From Neopestalotiopsis rosae (taxonomy: Eukaryota > Ascomycota > Sordariomycetes > Amphisphaeriales > Sporocadaceae): a stretch of 64,000 nt of DNA. This document shows positions 34,346 through 46,667 of the stretch, piece after piece. Numbering within the stretch: position 1 is the first letter of the stretch; each line of letters opens with the position of its first letter. The stretch is from NCBI GenBank assembly GCA_023078685.1, contig JALGAS010000007.1, positions 1,302,001 through 1,366,000 of the forward strand. The letters are read 5' to 3'. The notes beneath the pieces were generated by a model. That model saw only the letters and a program-made list of their open reading frames with translations, was not told the origin of the DNA and did no database searches. The position numbers and the translations under genes were made by a program.

Positions 34346-35315
34346 CTACCGCTTCCTCTCGCGGACCTTGAACTTTTTGCCCGTCTTGGTGACGCCGCCC
34401 ACGGTCTGCGTCTTGGCCATCTTTGCCCTCTGCATCTCGAGCTCGTTCTCGGCCGTGGACAGGGCTTTGAGCCGCTTCCGGGCTGTGGCCAGGCGCCGTT
34501 GCAGCTTCAAGAGGAGTCTCTCTCTCTGCTCGGCTCGTTGCTTTTCCGTCATGTTCTTGCCACTCTCCTTTCCGTCCACACTGCTGTCATCGTCGTCGTC
34601 GTCGTCTTCACCTTCGTCGAGCGCGCCCGATATCCTCTCTTCCCGGTCCTCGACGCCCTCGGCAAAAACAATCTTCTTGGGCTTCTTGCGCGCGGGGCCG
34701 TCCATCTCATCGTCAAAGAAATCATCATCATCATCCACGTCCATATCCGCCGTGTCGACGACCTTGGCCGCGAGGCTGCCGCCCATGCCCACGACGCGCT
34801 CCTCGAGGGCGCGGACCTCCTTGGCGGCCGTGTTGCGGACGGTGCGCACGTAGCCCACGTCCTGGGTCTTGAGCAGGCGCACCTCGTCGACCGAGAGGGC
34901 GCGGTTGCCGCGGTCGCCGTCGACGGTGCCGTTCCACCGGCGGCCCTTGCTGAGCACGCCCTGCGGGCCCTTGCGGGACATCATGCCGAAGAAGAACTCA
35001 TCCTCGTTGCGCTCGGCCGCCTTGGCCCGCAGGGCCTTGAGCGTCTTCTTTTTGCGGTTGTGGTCTTGTTCTCGGAGTTTGCGGTCCTATTTAAGTAGTT
35101 TGGTATGATTAGCTCTCAGTTCTCCCTATATATGTCCCTTTCACCGTGTGCAGACCGAAGAATCGTTCTGGTTCCGCCGCGCTGCCAACGGAGTGGGAAA
35201 AACAGGACTGGAAGCTTACCTTGGCTTTCTCGAGGAGGCCGAAGCGCTGTCTCTCCAGGGGCTGGGCTCGCTCCCTGTGGACGCGGCGATTCACCGCATT
35301 TCGAAGTGACGACAT
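34346..35315 (-). CDS. UTP11: U3 snoRNA-associated protein Utp11
   Basis: 278 residues in two exons, 35315-35220 and 35086-34346, with a 133-bp intron. The N-terminus [42 protein letters not shown] layout is the hallmark of Utp11: a short start followed by basic helices and [25 protein letters not shown]. The middle has acidic runs ([10 protein letters not shown], a second Asp run), and the C-terminus is basic, ending [10 protein letters not shown]. Utp11 is a component of the small-subunit processome and is needed for 18S rRNA maturation in the nucleolus. It converges with the gene at 32172 (401 bp apart). Housekeeping gene with no anomalies. Confidence 0.95.
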
Positions 35316-36126
35316 CGTGCCAGATTTGGATTGTGTGTTGACTGTGTGAATGTCGACCAACGATGGTGATGTTCGCAGTGGTTTCCCTCCAAATGTTCAC
35401 TGCTGGGACAGGCAGGAAAATTCTTATCGATAAGCGAGGTCGCGGGCGCTTGAACAAATTTAGTGGGGGCGCGTACTGCTTGCACATGTGGTGGGTCTGT
35501 ACAAGTTGGCTTGTATACTTTGTGGCTCCGAACTCCGCATAGTATAATCTCACGAAGCTACTACACTCACTGCCAAGTCTTGCGCGTTGATCATGTATAA
35601 GACTGTCATAATTGGCTTGGCCAGATTTCTGTATTATCTTAAGCATCCATGCAGCGAGTAACGCAAAATGTGTTCGAAGCGAAGGCTGAAAAGCGACGAA
35701 TAAAACTACATTGTACCTAGGACACTTGCAAGTTGCAATGTCCGAAAGCTGGCTACCGACATGGTATTCACAGTAATACTTGCCCATAAGCTTGTTCCGG
35801 TGCATATATCTTATAGATTTTTTCCCAGTGATTGTCATTGTTACAAATTCATTTTGAGCTGAGCGTGCCGGCAGCAAGGATTCATATTGACCATTAGCGA
35901 CAAGTTCGCGTCTTGCTTCGACTCCAGATCATTGCGACGAAAGAGAGTATCGGTCTGTGATCATTGGTAGTTCATATTATACCCACCAGACAAATGATAT
36001 TGGACAAGTCATCATATGCTCAGCAAAGCCTGAAAACCATGCATCACATTACGTTCAGAACGAGGTAATCTTGTCTCATATATTCAAATCTGACAATATC
36101 TAAACTTTTAGAGAACCTAGAAAATC
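35316..36126. other. Intergenic region
   Basis: 811 bases between two minus-strand genes. The left part is the UTP11 promoter and the right part is the 3' side of the esterase gene. A 253-codon open frame across 35116-35877 (minus) has no family resemblance and overlaps the first exon of UTP11; it was not called. Confidence 0.5.
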
Positions 36127-37734
36127 TCAAATAGCAGTCAAGGTAGGGAACCAGTCATTGAACAAGGCAATCTGCTCGTCATCCGCAATAGGAATGGGAC
36201 CCCAGGCGTCGCCGAGCTCCTGCGTCACAGTTCCGTCGGCGGACGCGACCGAGTCCCACTGGGGCAGCCCTTCGCCGTTGGGGTCGCCGTTCTTGATAAA
36301 GTTGACCCAGTAGCCGTTCATGACGGCGGCGATCTGGTAGTCGGCGGCCTCCCAGTCCCCGTAGTAGACGTTGTACAGGTTGTTCTGCGTGTACTGGATC
36401 TCGGTCATGTGCGCGGCGCCGGCGTCCTGCCCGGGGGGCGCGTGCGTCCACAGCCAGGTCCACACGGGGCTGGTGGTGACGTTGCTGTCGAGCCAGTAGC
36501 CCGCCCAGTTCTGCGTGCCCACCTTGCTGCGGTCCGTGAACTGGGCGTTCTCGGCCGCCGAGGCCGTGGCCGAGTCGTTGGCCGCGTAGGCGCTCAGGAA
36601 CCGGTCGACAAAGTCGGCCGCGTAGGTGGCGTTGACGTCGTCGAGGTACTCGGACAGGGTGATGTTGAGGCCGTAGCTCGCGCCGCTCTCGTCGCGCGTA
36701 TTGCCCGTCATGACGGGCACGTCGTTGGCGAGGCCCTTTTGCAGCGTGTTGAGGTACGTGTCGGGCATGGCGTAGTAGTCGAGGGTCGGCTTGAAGGAGG
36801 GGCCCGTCGAGCCCGGCATGGCGGTGTTGTCAAGGGCGGACCAGTCCAGGGCGCGCATGCAGGCAATGTCGCTACAGTTGACCGACGCCATGAACGTCTG
36901 GCTGTAGTTGAGGGAGACGTCGTAGGTCTGGTAGCCCTCGGCCAGGCTGGTGGCGAGCGGGTCGTAGGGGTCCCGGACGCCGCTCTGGATGATGGCGCCC
37001 ACGATCTGGCCCTTGGTCAGGTTGCTGTTGAGGATGTGGTACGTGGCGGCGGACCCGGCCGACTGGCCAGAGACGGTGATGCGGTCCGGGTCGCCACCAA
37101 AGGCGGCAATGTTATCGCGGATCCACTGCACGGCGGCAAACTGGTCCAGCATGCCATAGTTGCCAGAGCTGTTGACCCCGATAGTGTTGAGGTTCTCCTC
37201 GGTGAGCTCGGGCGTCACGAGCCAGCCAGTCGCGCCGGTGCGGTAGTTGTAGTTGACAAAGACGACGCCCTTGTCCGCCATGCCGCCTCCGTCGAAGCGC
37301 GGATCCGCGTTGGAGCCGCCGGCCGGGTAGCTCCACATGACGACGGGCAGCTTGTCGTCGCTCGAGTTGGCGGCGCTCCAGATATTGACATTCAAGCAAT
37401 CCTCGCCAATGTCGGCGTACGTGGTGCCAGACGCCACGCAGGCCAGGCCATAGTCCTTGGCATCAAAGGTCGTGTTCCACGGAGTGACGGGTTGCGGTGC
37501 CCGGAAGCGATTCTCCCCCGAGGTATCGGCAGCAAAGGGGATACCTTTCCACACAGTAACATCCTTCCAATGCGTGAGGTTCATGTTGGCAGGGCTACTA
37601 TTGAAAGCCGGGTAGCCCTGAACGGGGCCATTTGGTGTCTGCAGCACACTGTCATAGAGTGCTGCCCGAGTCACTGGAGCCAGCAGCCCCAAGACGGAGG
37701 CGACCATGACCTCGTGGTTTCGAAGGAGTCCCAT
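36127..37734 (-). CDS. Secreted type-B carboxylesterase/lipase
   Basis: 535 residues, single exon. ATG 37734 gives a signal peptide (about 1-26, ending VTRA); the frame extends further 5' but only to non-ATG codons. The alpha/beta-hydrolase fold carries the catalytic serine in GQSAGS (about residue 220), the acid in TRDESGASYG and the histidine in THAPPGQDAGAAHMTEI. EDCLNVNIWS is the type-B second signature. It probably hydrolyses carboxylic esters outside the cell; the substrate is unknown. Several Asn-x-Ser/Thr sites fit a glycoprotein. Codon use is GC-rich, which leaves a long spurious open frame on the opposite strand. Confidence 0.93.
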   Translation of the reverse strand: MGLLRNHEVMVASVLGLLAPVTRAALYDSVLQTPNGPVQGYPAFNSSPANMNLTHWKDVTVWKGIPFAADTSGENRFRAPQPVTPWNTTFDAKDYGLACVASGTTYADIGEDCLNVNIWSAANSSDDKLPVVMWSYPAGGSNADPRFDGGGMADKGVVFVNYNYRTGATGWLVTPELTEENLNTIGVNSSGNYGMLDQFAAVQWIRDNIAAFGGDPDRITVSGQSAGSAATYHILNSNLTKGQIVGAIIQSGVRDPYDPLATSLAEGYQTYDVSLNYSQTFMASVNCSDIACMRALDWSALDNTAMPGSTGPSFKPTLDYYAMPDTYLNTLQKGLANDVPVMTGNTRDESGASYGLNITLSEYLDDVNATYAADFVDRFLSAYAANDSATASAAENAQFTDRSKVGTQNWAGYWLDSNVTTSPVWTWLWTHAPPGQDAGAAHMTEIQYTQNNLYNVYYGDWEAADYQIAAVMNGYWVNFIKNGDPNGEGLPQWDSVASADGTVTQELGDAWGPIPIADDEQIALFNDWFPTLTAI

Positions 37735-39100
37735 ATTGCTCGTTGTTTGCCAAAGGGGATAATGGATTGGCACTTGAGAAGTGAGATGGAACTATACAGA
37801 GACTGGAATGGAAACACCTTATAAGAGCATCCAACGGGTCACATACAATATATTCAAAGACTTCATCTCGAGTGGCTCAATGGGGAATCTACCGCTTCGG
37901 ATCCTGTCGTGATTGGCTGGCACCATCATTCGGTATACTGCAGATCATGGTATATAGAGGATACTGCAACGCGTACCCCTTGTCAATCTTTTTGTCACCT
38001 TTAAAGCTTTCCGCCTCGTCATGGGCCTTTAGGGGAAGCAGAAAGAAGGCATTGGGTATGTCATGTATGGTTCGTTGTAAGGCAATGCTAGCGTCGACCC
38101 TCCAAAATCTCGGCGAGCGCCTCGGATTTCCGAGCCGCAGCCTAGCCAAAAGGTTCTAATTTCTTGGGCATTGGGGTTCTTTTAGTGGACACGGCGAGTC
38201 AACTGCCGTGTTGATCTGGCCCTAGTTAATGAATGACCTACGTAGTTACCTTCTGTCTTTGTTCTACAGACCAGTTCTGCTGCAACGGAGTTCTCTTGTT
38301 GGTGAATACGTGGAGGATGTCAGGGCGGGAACACAAGTGCCACTTTACCATGTATCTGCTGACAGGCATCGATCGGGCAGTGGCTTAATTTGGTGACTTA
38401 TGCAAAGTGTTTGGAACCCAGTGTAGTGATTGTAGAATTGCTTTCTATCCAGCTGCTCGAAGCACTCACTTTGTGAAGATGGAATAGCTGTGAAGAAAAT
38501 TATTTCGTACATATGTGAAAGGCCCGGACATTTCCATGTCCTAGGTCGTTCGATCACCGCCAATGGTACTCCCCATTCCATGTATTTGCCCGAGCTCTCT
38601 CAAGTCCCACACCTGGTCATGTTTTTGCCAAGCTTGGCTTTTAAACAAGATTGCGGGGACTATTATGATCATTCCAGGATGTGTATACGTAGCGGCAATC
38701 GGTGCCGAGAACTCAAGCTTAACACCGAGCCCTCGCCGTAGTGGAACTACACGGCCCATGTCACACCATGACGCGGCGAAGGCAATCCGGGCTGCCCCGT
38801 TCGACTCCGGCCCGGTCGGCCTTTCACACTTGTCCGAATGGCAGCAGTATACTTGAATGGTTTGGAAATTAGGTCATTACCTAGGTCTAGAAAGAATAAT
38901 GGGTTCTATGCCCTCAAATGAATGCCACAATCCAATAGAGGATCATGATAAAGTCCTGCCGCTACATAAAGACGTATCTATCCAGGTCATGAAACGGTTC
39001 TCTTGTACCGTAATAGGGCTTTTGCTGTACCCTTTGTCGCCCCTATTATATACCCGGAGCTGGCTTGTTTTTTTATTGCTTATACATTATATTTAGTTCA
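37735..39100. other. Long intergenic region
   Basis: 1.4 kb between two minus-strand genes. The promoter of the esterase is at the left, with a TATAAG word at 37818-37823. No gene-like open frame or repeat was recognised in the remainder. Confidence 0.5.
37818..37823 (-). promoter_or_regulatory. Possible TATA box of the carboxylesterase gene
   Basis: TATAAG on the minus strand about 85 bases upstream of ATG 37734, at a normal distance for a fungal TATA element with a short leader. Sequence match only. Confidence 0.4.
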
Positions 39101-41495
39101 TTAGGCATGGTCGTAACCTGCGCCCCTTTGCCAGGGGCTTGGACTGTGCTGACTGCGAATAGCTGGCGACGGCGGTGCCGCATCTCCGACTGTTGGAAGT
39201 GGGTTCATTCCCCCTTGCTTTGCCGGCGAGTTTCTCCCGCTGGCAGTGTGAAGGGGGCTATGGCGAAGAGGCTCGGTGGAGGCACCAAATGCAGCCATGT
39301 CAACGCGCGAGCGCGAGCCTCTCCACGAACTTGAGCCAGCGGTTGATGGCCGCAGTGATTCTGGGCGGTGGTGGAGAGAATGAGCCATATTAGGCTCATC
39401 CTCGCCCTCGTCAAGATCCAATCTTTGATTCTTCTCTCCACGTGCCGTACTCGCGAGAGCATCGAGTTGGTCTGTTGCTGACAAGGAGTGGCTAGACTTC
39501 ATGAAAGAAGCTCGCTCATCACTCATGAATTGGTATCGGCCATCGGGGTTCTCGCGGAAGAAGACAAATGCCGTTGTGATGATGCAGAATACCAGCAACA
39601 CCAGTGTCGTGATGGCATTAAGAAGCCACAAAACAACACCAACCACGCCATTGACCAGTGCGGGCTATTATTGCAAGTTAGCGCAAACCCGAGCAAATAG
39701 TCCCTGCCACAAGTCCAACTTACCTGATCAAAAATGTCCGTGAAGATGAGGAGGCAGATTGCGTTCAAGAAGTTAACGACCGCAATGGTAATGTTGAAAC
39801 TGTTGAGCTTCTTGTCCATCCATGGTCGCATGACACTAGCCGCAATCAAGACACCTGCCTCAATGATGATCAAACCGATTGCCTGAGCGATACCAGCATG
39901 TTGACCTAGACTAATGAACAGGGCCTTGACAAAATGATATGCAATAAGGGGAAGAATAAAGTAGTAAGCTGACGCCCGGAACTGGATATAGAGGAAACCC
40001 CACTTGTTCAGGGCGCGAGGGTCGGAGAAAAGGACATATGCTGGCGTTCTGTGGAGATGGAGAGATCGGCGTGCAAGCTGAATAACTTTCCATCCAGCCC
40101 ACGCAAGCGCAACAGTGGTGTAAAGACTGCAAGGTATTAGTATATGTGACCGATCTTATACTGGGGAACGACCTACAGGAAGAAGACAGCCAGTACCATC
40201 TCTGCTGGAGAGTCATTTTGTGTAAACTCCCAGAGACAGAGAATAGTAATGGCAGGGTATCCCATCATGGTGATGCGGTAAAGCACACCCTTGAGCAGTA
40301 CCTGCCAGCCGCTGCGGAAGTCGCTGAATCTGTCGTTCTTAACCCATCTGAGCTTGACTGCCAAATCACACAGTCCCTTTGCAAGAGCCACGACAATGGC
40401 TGTGAAGACCAGGGTAATACAAAAGAAAAAGAATCCAGTGAGAAAGAGGTTGGTCGATTCAATCTCGGCTCTGTAGGCTACGCGCTGAATACCAGTGACG
40501 ACGTAGCTTCCAGAGTCATTCTTGATATTTCCTCTCTTCACAATACTGGCAACAGGTTCGGGCATCATGGCAAGAGCACGTCTTGCGAGACCGAGCGCCG
40601 GCTGTAGCGATCGCTTGCTGACCTGAACTGAAATAGTTTCGAGTGTTGTGAACAGCTGAGAGGGAGTGCCTCCAGTTGCTCGCTGATACCAAGTAAAAAT
40701 CTTTTGCCTACATTTTTGTCAGTTTTTTTTCTTCAAACCAACACAGCAAAGCGATCTTGTCGGTGAGACTTACAGAAACGAGACTCTGATAATGCCAATA
40801 CTCCATTGAAAGTCCTGAGTCCAGGCCTGGACCGAAGGGGGCAATGACACTCCAGTCAAGCCAATGATGGCCTGCGCCTGAAAGTAACCACACAGAGAGA
40901 CAGCATTGGCTGCAATATGCGAGGCGGCATTTGCATGTCCCAGGCCACTAATGACGGCACTCGAGACGAGCAAAAGGCCAATAACAAGGGCGGAAGCCCA
41001 CTTGACTCCATCAAGGTCAACTGTCTTTGAGTTGGAGATGCGAGCTTCCAGACAGGCCAAGCTAGTACCAGGGTTGGTGGTGGAGTTGATGAAGACCCTG
41101 ACGGTGGCATCGAGATCTGGGAAAGTGTAGGCCAAAGAAGGGATTTGCTTCGTCGCACTCGGGCTGACTTTGAGGTTGAATGGGACATCAGTATCTCCAG
41201 GCTGCATGGGACAGAAGCCAGCCAGACTTGTGTCGCAAGGGTCAATGGTCTGGCGGATAATTTGGTAGCCGTACGCTGAAACTGCAAAATCGAATACGAC
41301 ACTGTCCTGAATGGACGAGGTTGCCACCATGTTCACCGAGACAGTGTTGTTGACTGGCGTGAAGACGACATCGAATTTAGTCGCTGAGAATTTACTGCTG
41401 CCCTGGCATGTATTGAGAGATGTAGTTTGCAGGACGTAGTCGGCGGCGGCACAAGCGCCGAACAAGGCAAGCGCGAGCGCTCTAGAGAACCTCAT
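39101..41495 (-). CDS. Flavin carrier / TRP-like membrane protein (FLC family)
   Basis: 739 residues in four exons: 41495-40774, 40707-40177, 40126-39724 and 39664-39101, with introns of 66, 50 and 59 bp that all keep phase. The signal peptide is MRFSRALALALFGACAAA. An ML-like lumenal domain of about 140 residues with cysteines follows (CDTSLAGFCPMQPGD). Then comes a polytopic membrane region of nine or so helices (FFFFCITLVFTAIVVALAKGL, WLLNAITTLVLLVFCIITTAF). The last 130 residues are a Ser/Pro/Arg-rich cytosolic tail. This is the layout of yeast Flc1-3 and Schizosaccharomyces Pkd2/Trp-like proteins, which act in FAD transport, calcium and cell-wall homeostasis. Which of these roles applies here is not visible. 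Confidence 0.93.
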
Positions 41496-44177
41496 GGTGA
41501 CGGTTGAGGTTGTCGCGGGCGTCGTTACTTCGAGTAAGTAAACAAGTCGTAGGTTATCGAGATATGATATGACGGCCCGGATGGGGCGCTTGGCCGGCTA
41601 GGTGGACCCTGTTCCGTCTGACCTGGGGTAGCGAACGGAGGCTTTGCGACCAGAGATGCGACGAGACCGACCCAAACCAAAGTTAGGTATATCGCACCAG
41701 GCTGGTGAGTGATCCAAACAAACGAGGGAAAGAGACGATGGTCGTAATGTCGCAAACGGAGGAAAGGCGTAGAAAAAAAAAGGCGCTCAGTTTGGTCGAT
41801 GGGATTGATGCGCGCGTGTTGCCGTCGGGGTTGGAAGGGGGGCCCGTAGGTAACAGGTACCGTCAGTACCCAGTCTACTAGTTAGTGCAACCGTGCCGTC
41901 CTAGATGGTGCCTGTCAAAGCGAATGATACAGGGCAGACCGTTCATCTAGTGACTCATGACCCGCAGTGTTCCGTCTTCTGCGAGTAGGCGCAATAAGAC
42001 GCACAAAACGAATGACACAGAAGAATCTGCAAAGATGTTGGCGATTGATGAAGGAGAGGAAGAAGATGGGAAATGGATGGATCGGTGGTGGTGGTGCTTG
42101 TTTCCTTGGGATAAGCAGGATGGAAGGCACTTGGCAAATTTACCCCAGCCAAGGTCATTGGCCCGATCTACGCCAAAGCTAAAATCAATGTCACCTTTAG
42201 GCGAGATGAGCCAAATGGACGCCGCACCTTTTTAGGCGTCACCCCAAGCAGGTTCCTGAGAAGGATTAGGTCCTTTCCGAGTTTTGGGAAGGGGGGGTCA
42301 GCCTGAGGGGCAAGGGTCAGATGGAGGCAGCAGCAGTGTACTATGTAAGAAACTTCCTCAAAACTGGAATCGAATCACATCAAATAATCGATCGACGTTC
42401 TGTTCTAGTGCAAGAAACAAAGAGGTAGGTAGACAAGAGGAGCAAGCAACAAGCAGATAGAACAGGTGAGAGCATGTAATGAAACAGCGAGGCGCAGTCG
42501 TCGGCCGTGTCACCGCAACAAACCCGTAGATCCCGTCGAACCTGTTCGTTCAGCGGCGTATCTGCAGGCGGTTGGGGCCCAGTACAATGGATACGAGCCG
42601 AGACAAAATTAACGGAAGCCAGTACCTGCCACGCGATGGATGGAATCCAGAACATTTTTGAATCCTTCCAATTCTACAAGCCACATTCACTGACATGCAA
42701 TAGTGGAGGTATCCTACATATACCTACTGCTAGCCTTTGGGCAACACATACAGTAAGTAAGGGAACCCCCTACAAGACACCAATTTGGATGCTGGGGATA
42801 AAGTCCGCGCGCGACTTGACCTAATGTTTAGATCTATCAGTAGATATACAAATGGACCTGGTGCTCTGGGGAAAGAAACAAGCGCAGCAAAAGTCAAGAC
42901 CATACAAGCACTCTTGGCACTCAAAGGCTTTCAATTGACTTTTGGCACTCCAAGTCCACCTTTTCGCCCACCTTAACTCAACATACCTACCTGACGTTCG
43001 CCTGCCGATCTAACCCCAGATTCGGCACGGGGTGGATACGGAAAAGGCACCTAATCACTAAGGTTTCAAGGTTAAAAAGTCGGTTGTCTCTACTTATTTC
43101 GGCCCCGACGATTCGTCAGCCGCATGTTTTCAAAAGAAACCCGCCTGCACTGACTGCTTGATTGCTTGACAACCTCATTACAACGACTATATATAGTGGG
43201 GACGTTGCGCAAGAACAAATCCGCTCTTGAGTCCTTTGATGCAGTAATTTCATGGCAATGCTTGTATTGATCTCCGGGGCAATATGTTTATAACATGAAG
43301 CAATTCCTTCCCGACGGGAATAGAGAGCTTTCCACATGCCCCACAGTGAATCGACATCCATCTCTTTCTACCATAATTCTATATTCCTACTCAACGTCCC
43401 CATCAAAGCCTTTGATCATGTACCATCTACATCAGGGGCGATCTCGACATCCTAATTTGGGCATTTGCAAATTGACTGTTCCCTAATGGACCGACCATGA
43501 GACAGTGCGATATCCAAACTATTCGTCATTTCGCGTTTCTCGTTGTTGTTCGTGCTGCTTAACTTGCGAGCTGGTCGACAAGAAGATGTCTGATTAGGCA
43601 TCCATCATGTCTATGATTGAACGTTTTGGAATCGTGGAGCAGCATTGGATTGCTGCTTTGACTCCCTCGACTTCGAGGCTGTGTCAAGATATTAATTTCC
43701 ACATACCTTGAAAGCATCCTATCCTAGCAGAATGAAAGATGAGCCAAGCTGGCACCTAAGCCGGGAATATTTCGGAATCAATATCGAACCTCCATCGCCG
43801 GAGTGAAATACCAAACGTACTATACCTCCACGAGGTTGACACGCGTATTCTTACCAATAATGGAAACTGCAGCGGGTCACTGATTCATCCTTCGACCCAT
43901 CGCGGATGCCGATCTTTTTTGGATGGCTACTGAATATCTAGTATACTGCTACCAACCGGGCATGCCTCGTATGGCAATTTTTCAAAGGGGGCTTGCATAA
44001 TTCCACGAAATATCTGGTAGTAGAAAAATGTGTCATGGATTATTGTGACCAATCTGCCTCATACACACGTGTACTCTAATTTACGCCAGGACTCCGTCGC
44101 CAAAGGATTTATACAACCTGTAACCCAATCAATCCGTCATCGGCAAGGAGATAATAACAAGCTTAATGACATTCGTC
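41496..44177. other. Longest intergenic stretch, 2.7 kb
   Basis: Holds no supportable gene. The left side carries the promoter of the FLC gene. One open frame (42655-42380, minus) starts with a hydrophobic segment and has several cysteines, but it also has a second hydrophobic segment at the end and no family resemblance. No tRNA, transposon end or tandem repeat was recognised. Confidence 0.5.
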
Positions 44178-45929
44178 CTATCGGCCCTCAATCAGGTTTT
44201 CTTCTCCCCTGGCACGGGCCAGCGCCTGTTGTATCCTATCGTTCTCCTCCGCCCGAATTCTGCTCCGCGCCGACTCCAGCCTTTCCACGCCCGCGTTGAT
44301 CGTCTCAATATGGACGCTCAGCGGGATGCTCGACTGGTCCGCCAGCAGCTCAGGGGCCGCGACGCGCTCGCGCAAGTCGCTCAGCTTGGTCTGTATGTCG
44401 CCCAGGTCGTGCACCAGTCCCACCAGCTGCGTCACGGCCAGCGTCCGCTGCGACTCGACTTGTCGCAGGAGCCCCAGCTGAGATCGTAGGTTGTGCAGCC
44501 GGCGGTTGTTAGCCCCCACGAGCGTCCAGAGATCCCAAAATACCTCGCTCTTCTTTTCCTTCACCTCGTTGCCGGATCGCACGACGTGCTCATTGATCAG
44601 GTCAAGATGATTCTCTGCCTGCGTGAGCAAGCGCAGCACAGCCTGTGCCTCGATAATCAAATTTCCAATCTTGTCCGAGACGAGCGCCGTATGCTCAACA
44701 TATTTGTCCAAGAGCATGCGTTCGTCAAAGACTGCTGCCTGGAATGGGGAGAAGACCCAGTCTGACCAACGCGATAGTGTATTATCGTGCGCTGCTTTGG
44801 CGGCAGATATCGAGTCAATGTAGCGAGACGTCCACCGATTGATCGAGATTACCGAGTCGACCGCGCTGCCTACATGGGTGTTGAAAGTCAAAAGGTCGCT
44901 GGAGATGTCTCGCATAGAGTCAATGTAGCCGTCGAATTCGTACAAGAGCTCGTCCCGTGCTGGAAGGTCTTTTTCAAATTTGATTATAGTGCGAAGGTCA
45001 CGGACCGCCGCCTCTGACCTCTTCATTTCCATTGGCAGCGAAACGCCAGATGCTGAGGTTTCCAGGACTTTCTCGAATTCTGCTTGCACGTTCATCAACT
45101 CGTCAAACTCGACCGGATTGGTTCTGCTCTGTCCTGGGATCGGAGGTAGGTCCGGGCAGAAGGGCAGATCAAGCATTGACGCTCCTGGAATCCGGCATAT
45201 TGGCGACAGCGAGGTTGAGATGGAGTCCTTGATCATGGTCTTTGCCACCATGCCGGCACCGATTGTCAGATACACTGCTAGGACGACCGCCAAAGGCCAT
45301 TTAGCGTAGCGTAACGCCATGCCTAGGACTGATATGCACCAAGCTGCTGTCTCGAATAAAGCCACAGGCACAGATGACGAGAAGCGATCCCACGCCGAAG
45401 GCGGTTGATATTGGCCGTCATCCGAGCTATATCTGCGCAGCCGATCTTGTGCGCCGAACGGTCGTGTATGGCTGCTGGCATTGCTATCCTGTCGCTGGTA
45501 ACCGCGCCGCCTCATCTGTTGTGTTTCCTCCATACCTGGGCGCAATGTCCGCGATGAGCGGTTACTCCGCCGTGGACTCTCCACCTCGACTTTGGGCATG
45601 AAGAACTCGGGTACTGGTGTCCGCTCCTTGTCGGCTGAGGCTTGCCGCGTGGAGATGAGTGATGGACGGAAAGGAGACTTGAATATGACTTCTTCGTCGT
45701 CCGCGTTGGTGGCAAAGTCACGAATACTGTCTTGTGATGCTATACTGAACTCCTGGGACGAGATGAATCCCTGCGAAGGTTGCGAGGGACCGCTAGATAA
45801 AATGATGTCGTCTTCGTACGGATCCTGCACGATCGAAGTATCGAAGCTATCGTTCTCGCTGCCTTCAACCATGCGCCAAGAGCTTTCCACTGGCAGACTG
45901 GCGTAGCTGCTTTTCTTACTGGGTGACAT
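44178..45929 (-). CDS. Conserved fungal coiled-coil membrane protein, unknown function
   Basis: 583 residues, single exon, start MSPSKKSSYASLPVESS. The first 175 residues are disordered, Ser/Arg-rich and carry acidic patches (EDDIILSSGPSQPSQ). Hydrophobic segments at about 187-230 (LFETAAWCISVLGMALRY, WPLAVVLAVYLTIGAGMV) form one or two membrane helices. They are followed by a short cysteine-containing loop (SPICRIPGASMLDLPFCPDLPPIPG) and a 320-residue helical region, probably coiled coil, to the C-terminus. The overall shape resembles fungal nuclear-envelope or ER proteins with a long lumenal coiled coil, but I recognise no named family. It shares a 738-bp divergent promoter region with the mitochondrial threonyl-tRNA synthetase. 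Confidence 0.82.
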   Translation of the reverse strand: MSPSKKSSYASLPVESSWRMVEGSENDSFDTSIVQDPYEDDIILSSGPSQPSQGFISSQEFSIASQDSIRDFATNADDEEVIFKSPFRPSLISTRQASADKERTPVPEFFMPKVEVESPRRSNRSSRTLRPGMEETQQMRRRGYQRQDSNASSHTRPFGAQDRLRRYSSDDGQYQPPSAWDRFSSSVPVALFETAAWCISVLGMALRYAKWPLAVVLAVYLTIGAGMVAKTMIKDSISTSLSPICRIPGASMLDLPFCPDLPPIPGQSRTNPVEFDELMNVQAEFEKVLETSASGVSLPMEMKRSEAAVRDLRTIIKFEKDLPARDELLYEFDGYIDSMRDISSDLLTFNTHVGSAVDSVISINRWTSRYIDSISAAKAAHDNTLSRWSDWVFSPFQAAVFDERMLLDKYVEHTALVSDKIGNLIIEAQAVLRLLTQAENHLDLINEHVVRSGNEVKEKKSEVFWDLWTLVGANNRRLHNLRSQLGLLRQVESQRTLAVTQLVGLVHDLGDIQTKLSDLRERVAAPELLADQSSIPLSVHIETINAGVERLESARSRIRAEENDRIQQALARARGEENLIEGR

Positions 45930-46667
45930 GTTTATTGAATGTATCACGAATCTCAACCCATATCTCAAGAGAGATGTCGCCCTTTTCTATGCGTCGATGG
46001 CTTGTAACTTTGAGGGGGGATATTTCTGGTCTCTCTCCGACTTGACGCGTAGAACCACATGTACTAGATACCAGATCGCGTCGAGTTGAAGCGCGTCGCG
46101 CGTCAAGTGGCGAAATAAATATTGCTGAAGTCGAGGCAGAAGCGTGTATTTATATAGCAGGCAGCCTGGGATTTCAGGCGGTGATTTCGCAAGGGTACAG
46201 TCCCGATGAGTCACCAAGTCCAAGCTCGAAAACCGTCGTTTGAGAATTTCAATAGAATATGCACCAAGAACAGGCAGATTTTGGTTGCCTCGCAGATCAA
46301 CACTGATTGATGCGTTTGCGTTGAAATGGATGTTCGTGAGCAATGAACTTGAATGGGATGAGCTGTTATCGATATGACGTTGCACCACCAGATGACTGGG
46401 CGACCCTGAGGCCCTTGGGTCACATGGGTTAAACTTGTCACGCTGCTGGAGCGCTTGGCCCGGAGCGGGACGATGAGACAGGGATGCATTATTGCGCTAG
46501 CCTTCTTTTGGTAACCAGCTTGACACGCTGCAACGGCGCGATTGCGAAAGTTTGGCGACAATTTCTCGAGCGTCTGCGATAACGAGGCTCAACTCTGCCA
46601 AAGGTCGGTTGGTGGTGGTCCCTTTTTATCTTGCACGAATCAAAGACCGCAGCAGCACTGGACAAAG
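45930..46667. other. Divergent intergenic region
   Basis: 738 bases between the coiled-coil gene (minus) and the threonyl-tRNA synthetase gene (plus), holding both promoters. The synthetase frame stays open upstream of 46668 to 46542, but without homology-like sequence. No other feature was seen. Confidence 0.5.

Noticed and set aside
34238..35098. 286-codon open frame opposite UTP11
   Set aside because: Produced by the complementary strand of Asp/Lys-rich codons; the real gene is Utp11 on the minus strand.
35116..35877. 253-codon minus-strand open frame upstream of UTP11
   Set aside because: Overlaps UTP11 exon 1 in another frame, has no ATG-based start with a domain, and has a codon pattern unlike the neighbours.
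36409..37824. 471-codon open frame on the plus strand opposite the carboxylesterase
   Set aside because: It is exactly antisense to a gene with clear catalytic motifs and GC-rich third positions, which removes stops from the opposite strand. Its translation is Val/Gly/Arg/Ala-rich with no domain.
42380..42655. 91-codon frame with hydrophobic start and cysteines, considered as a small secreted protein
   Set aside because: A second hydrophobic segment at the end, no family resemblance, and a position in a probable promoter/leader region make it unreliable.
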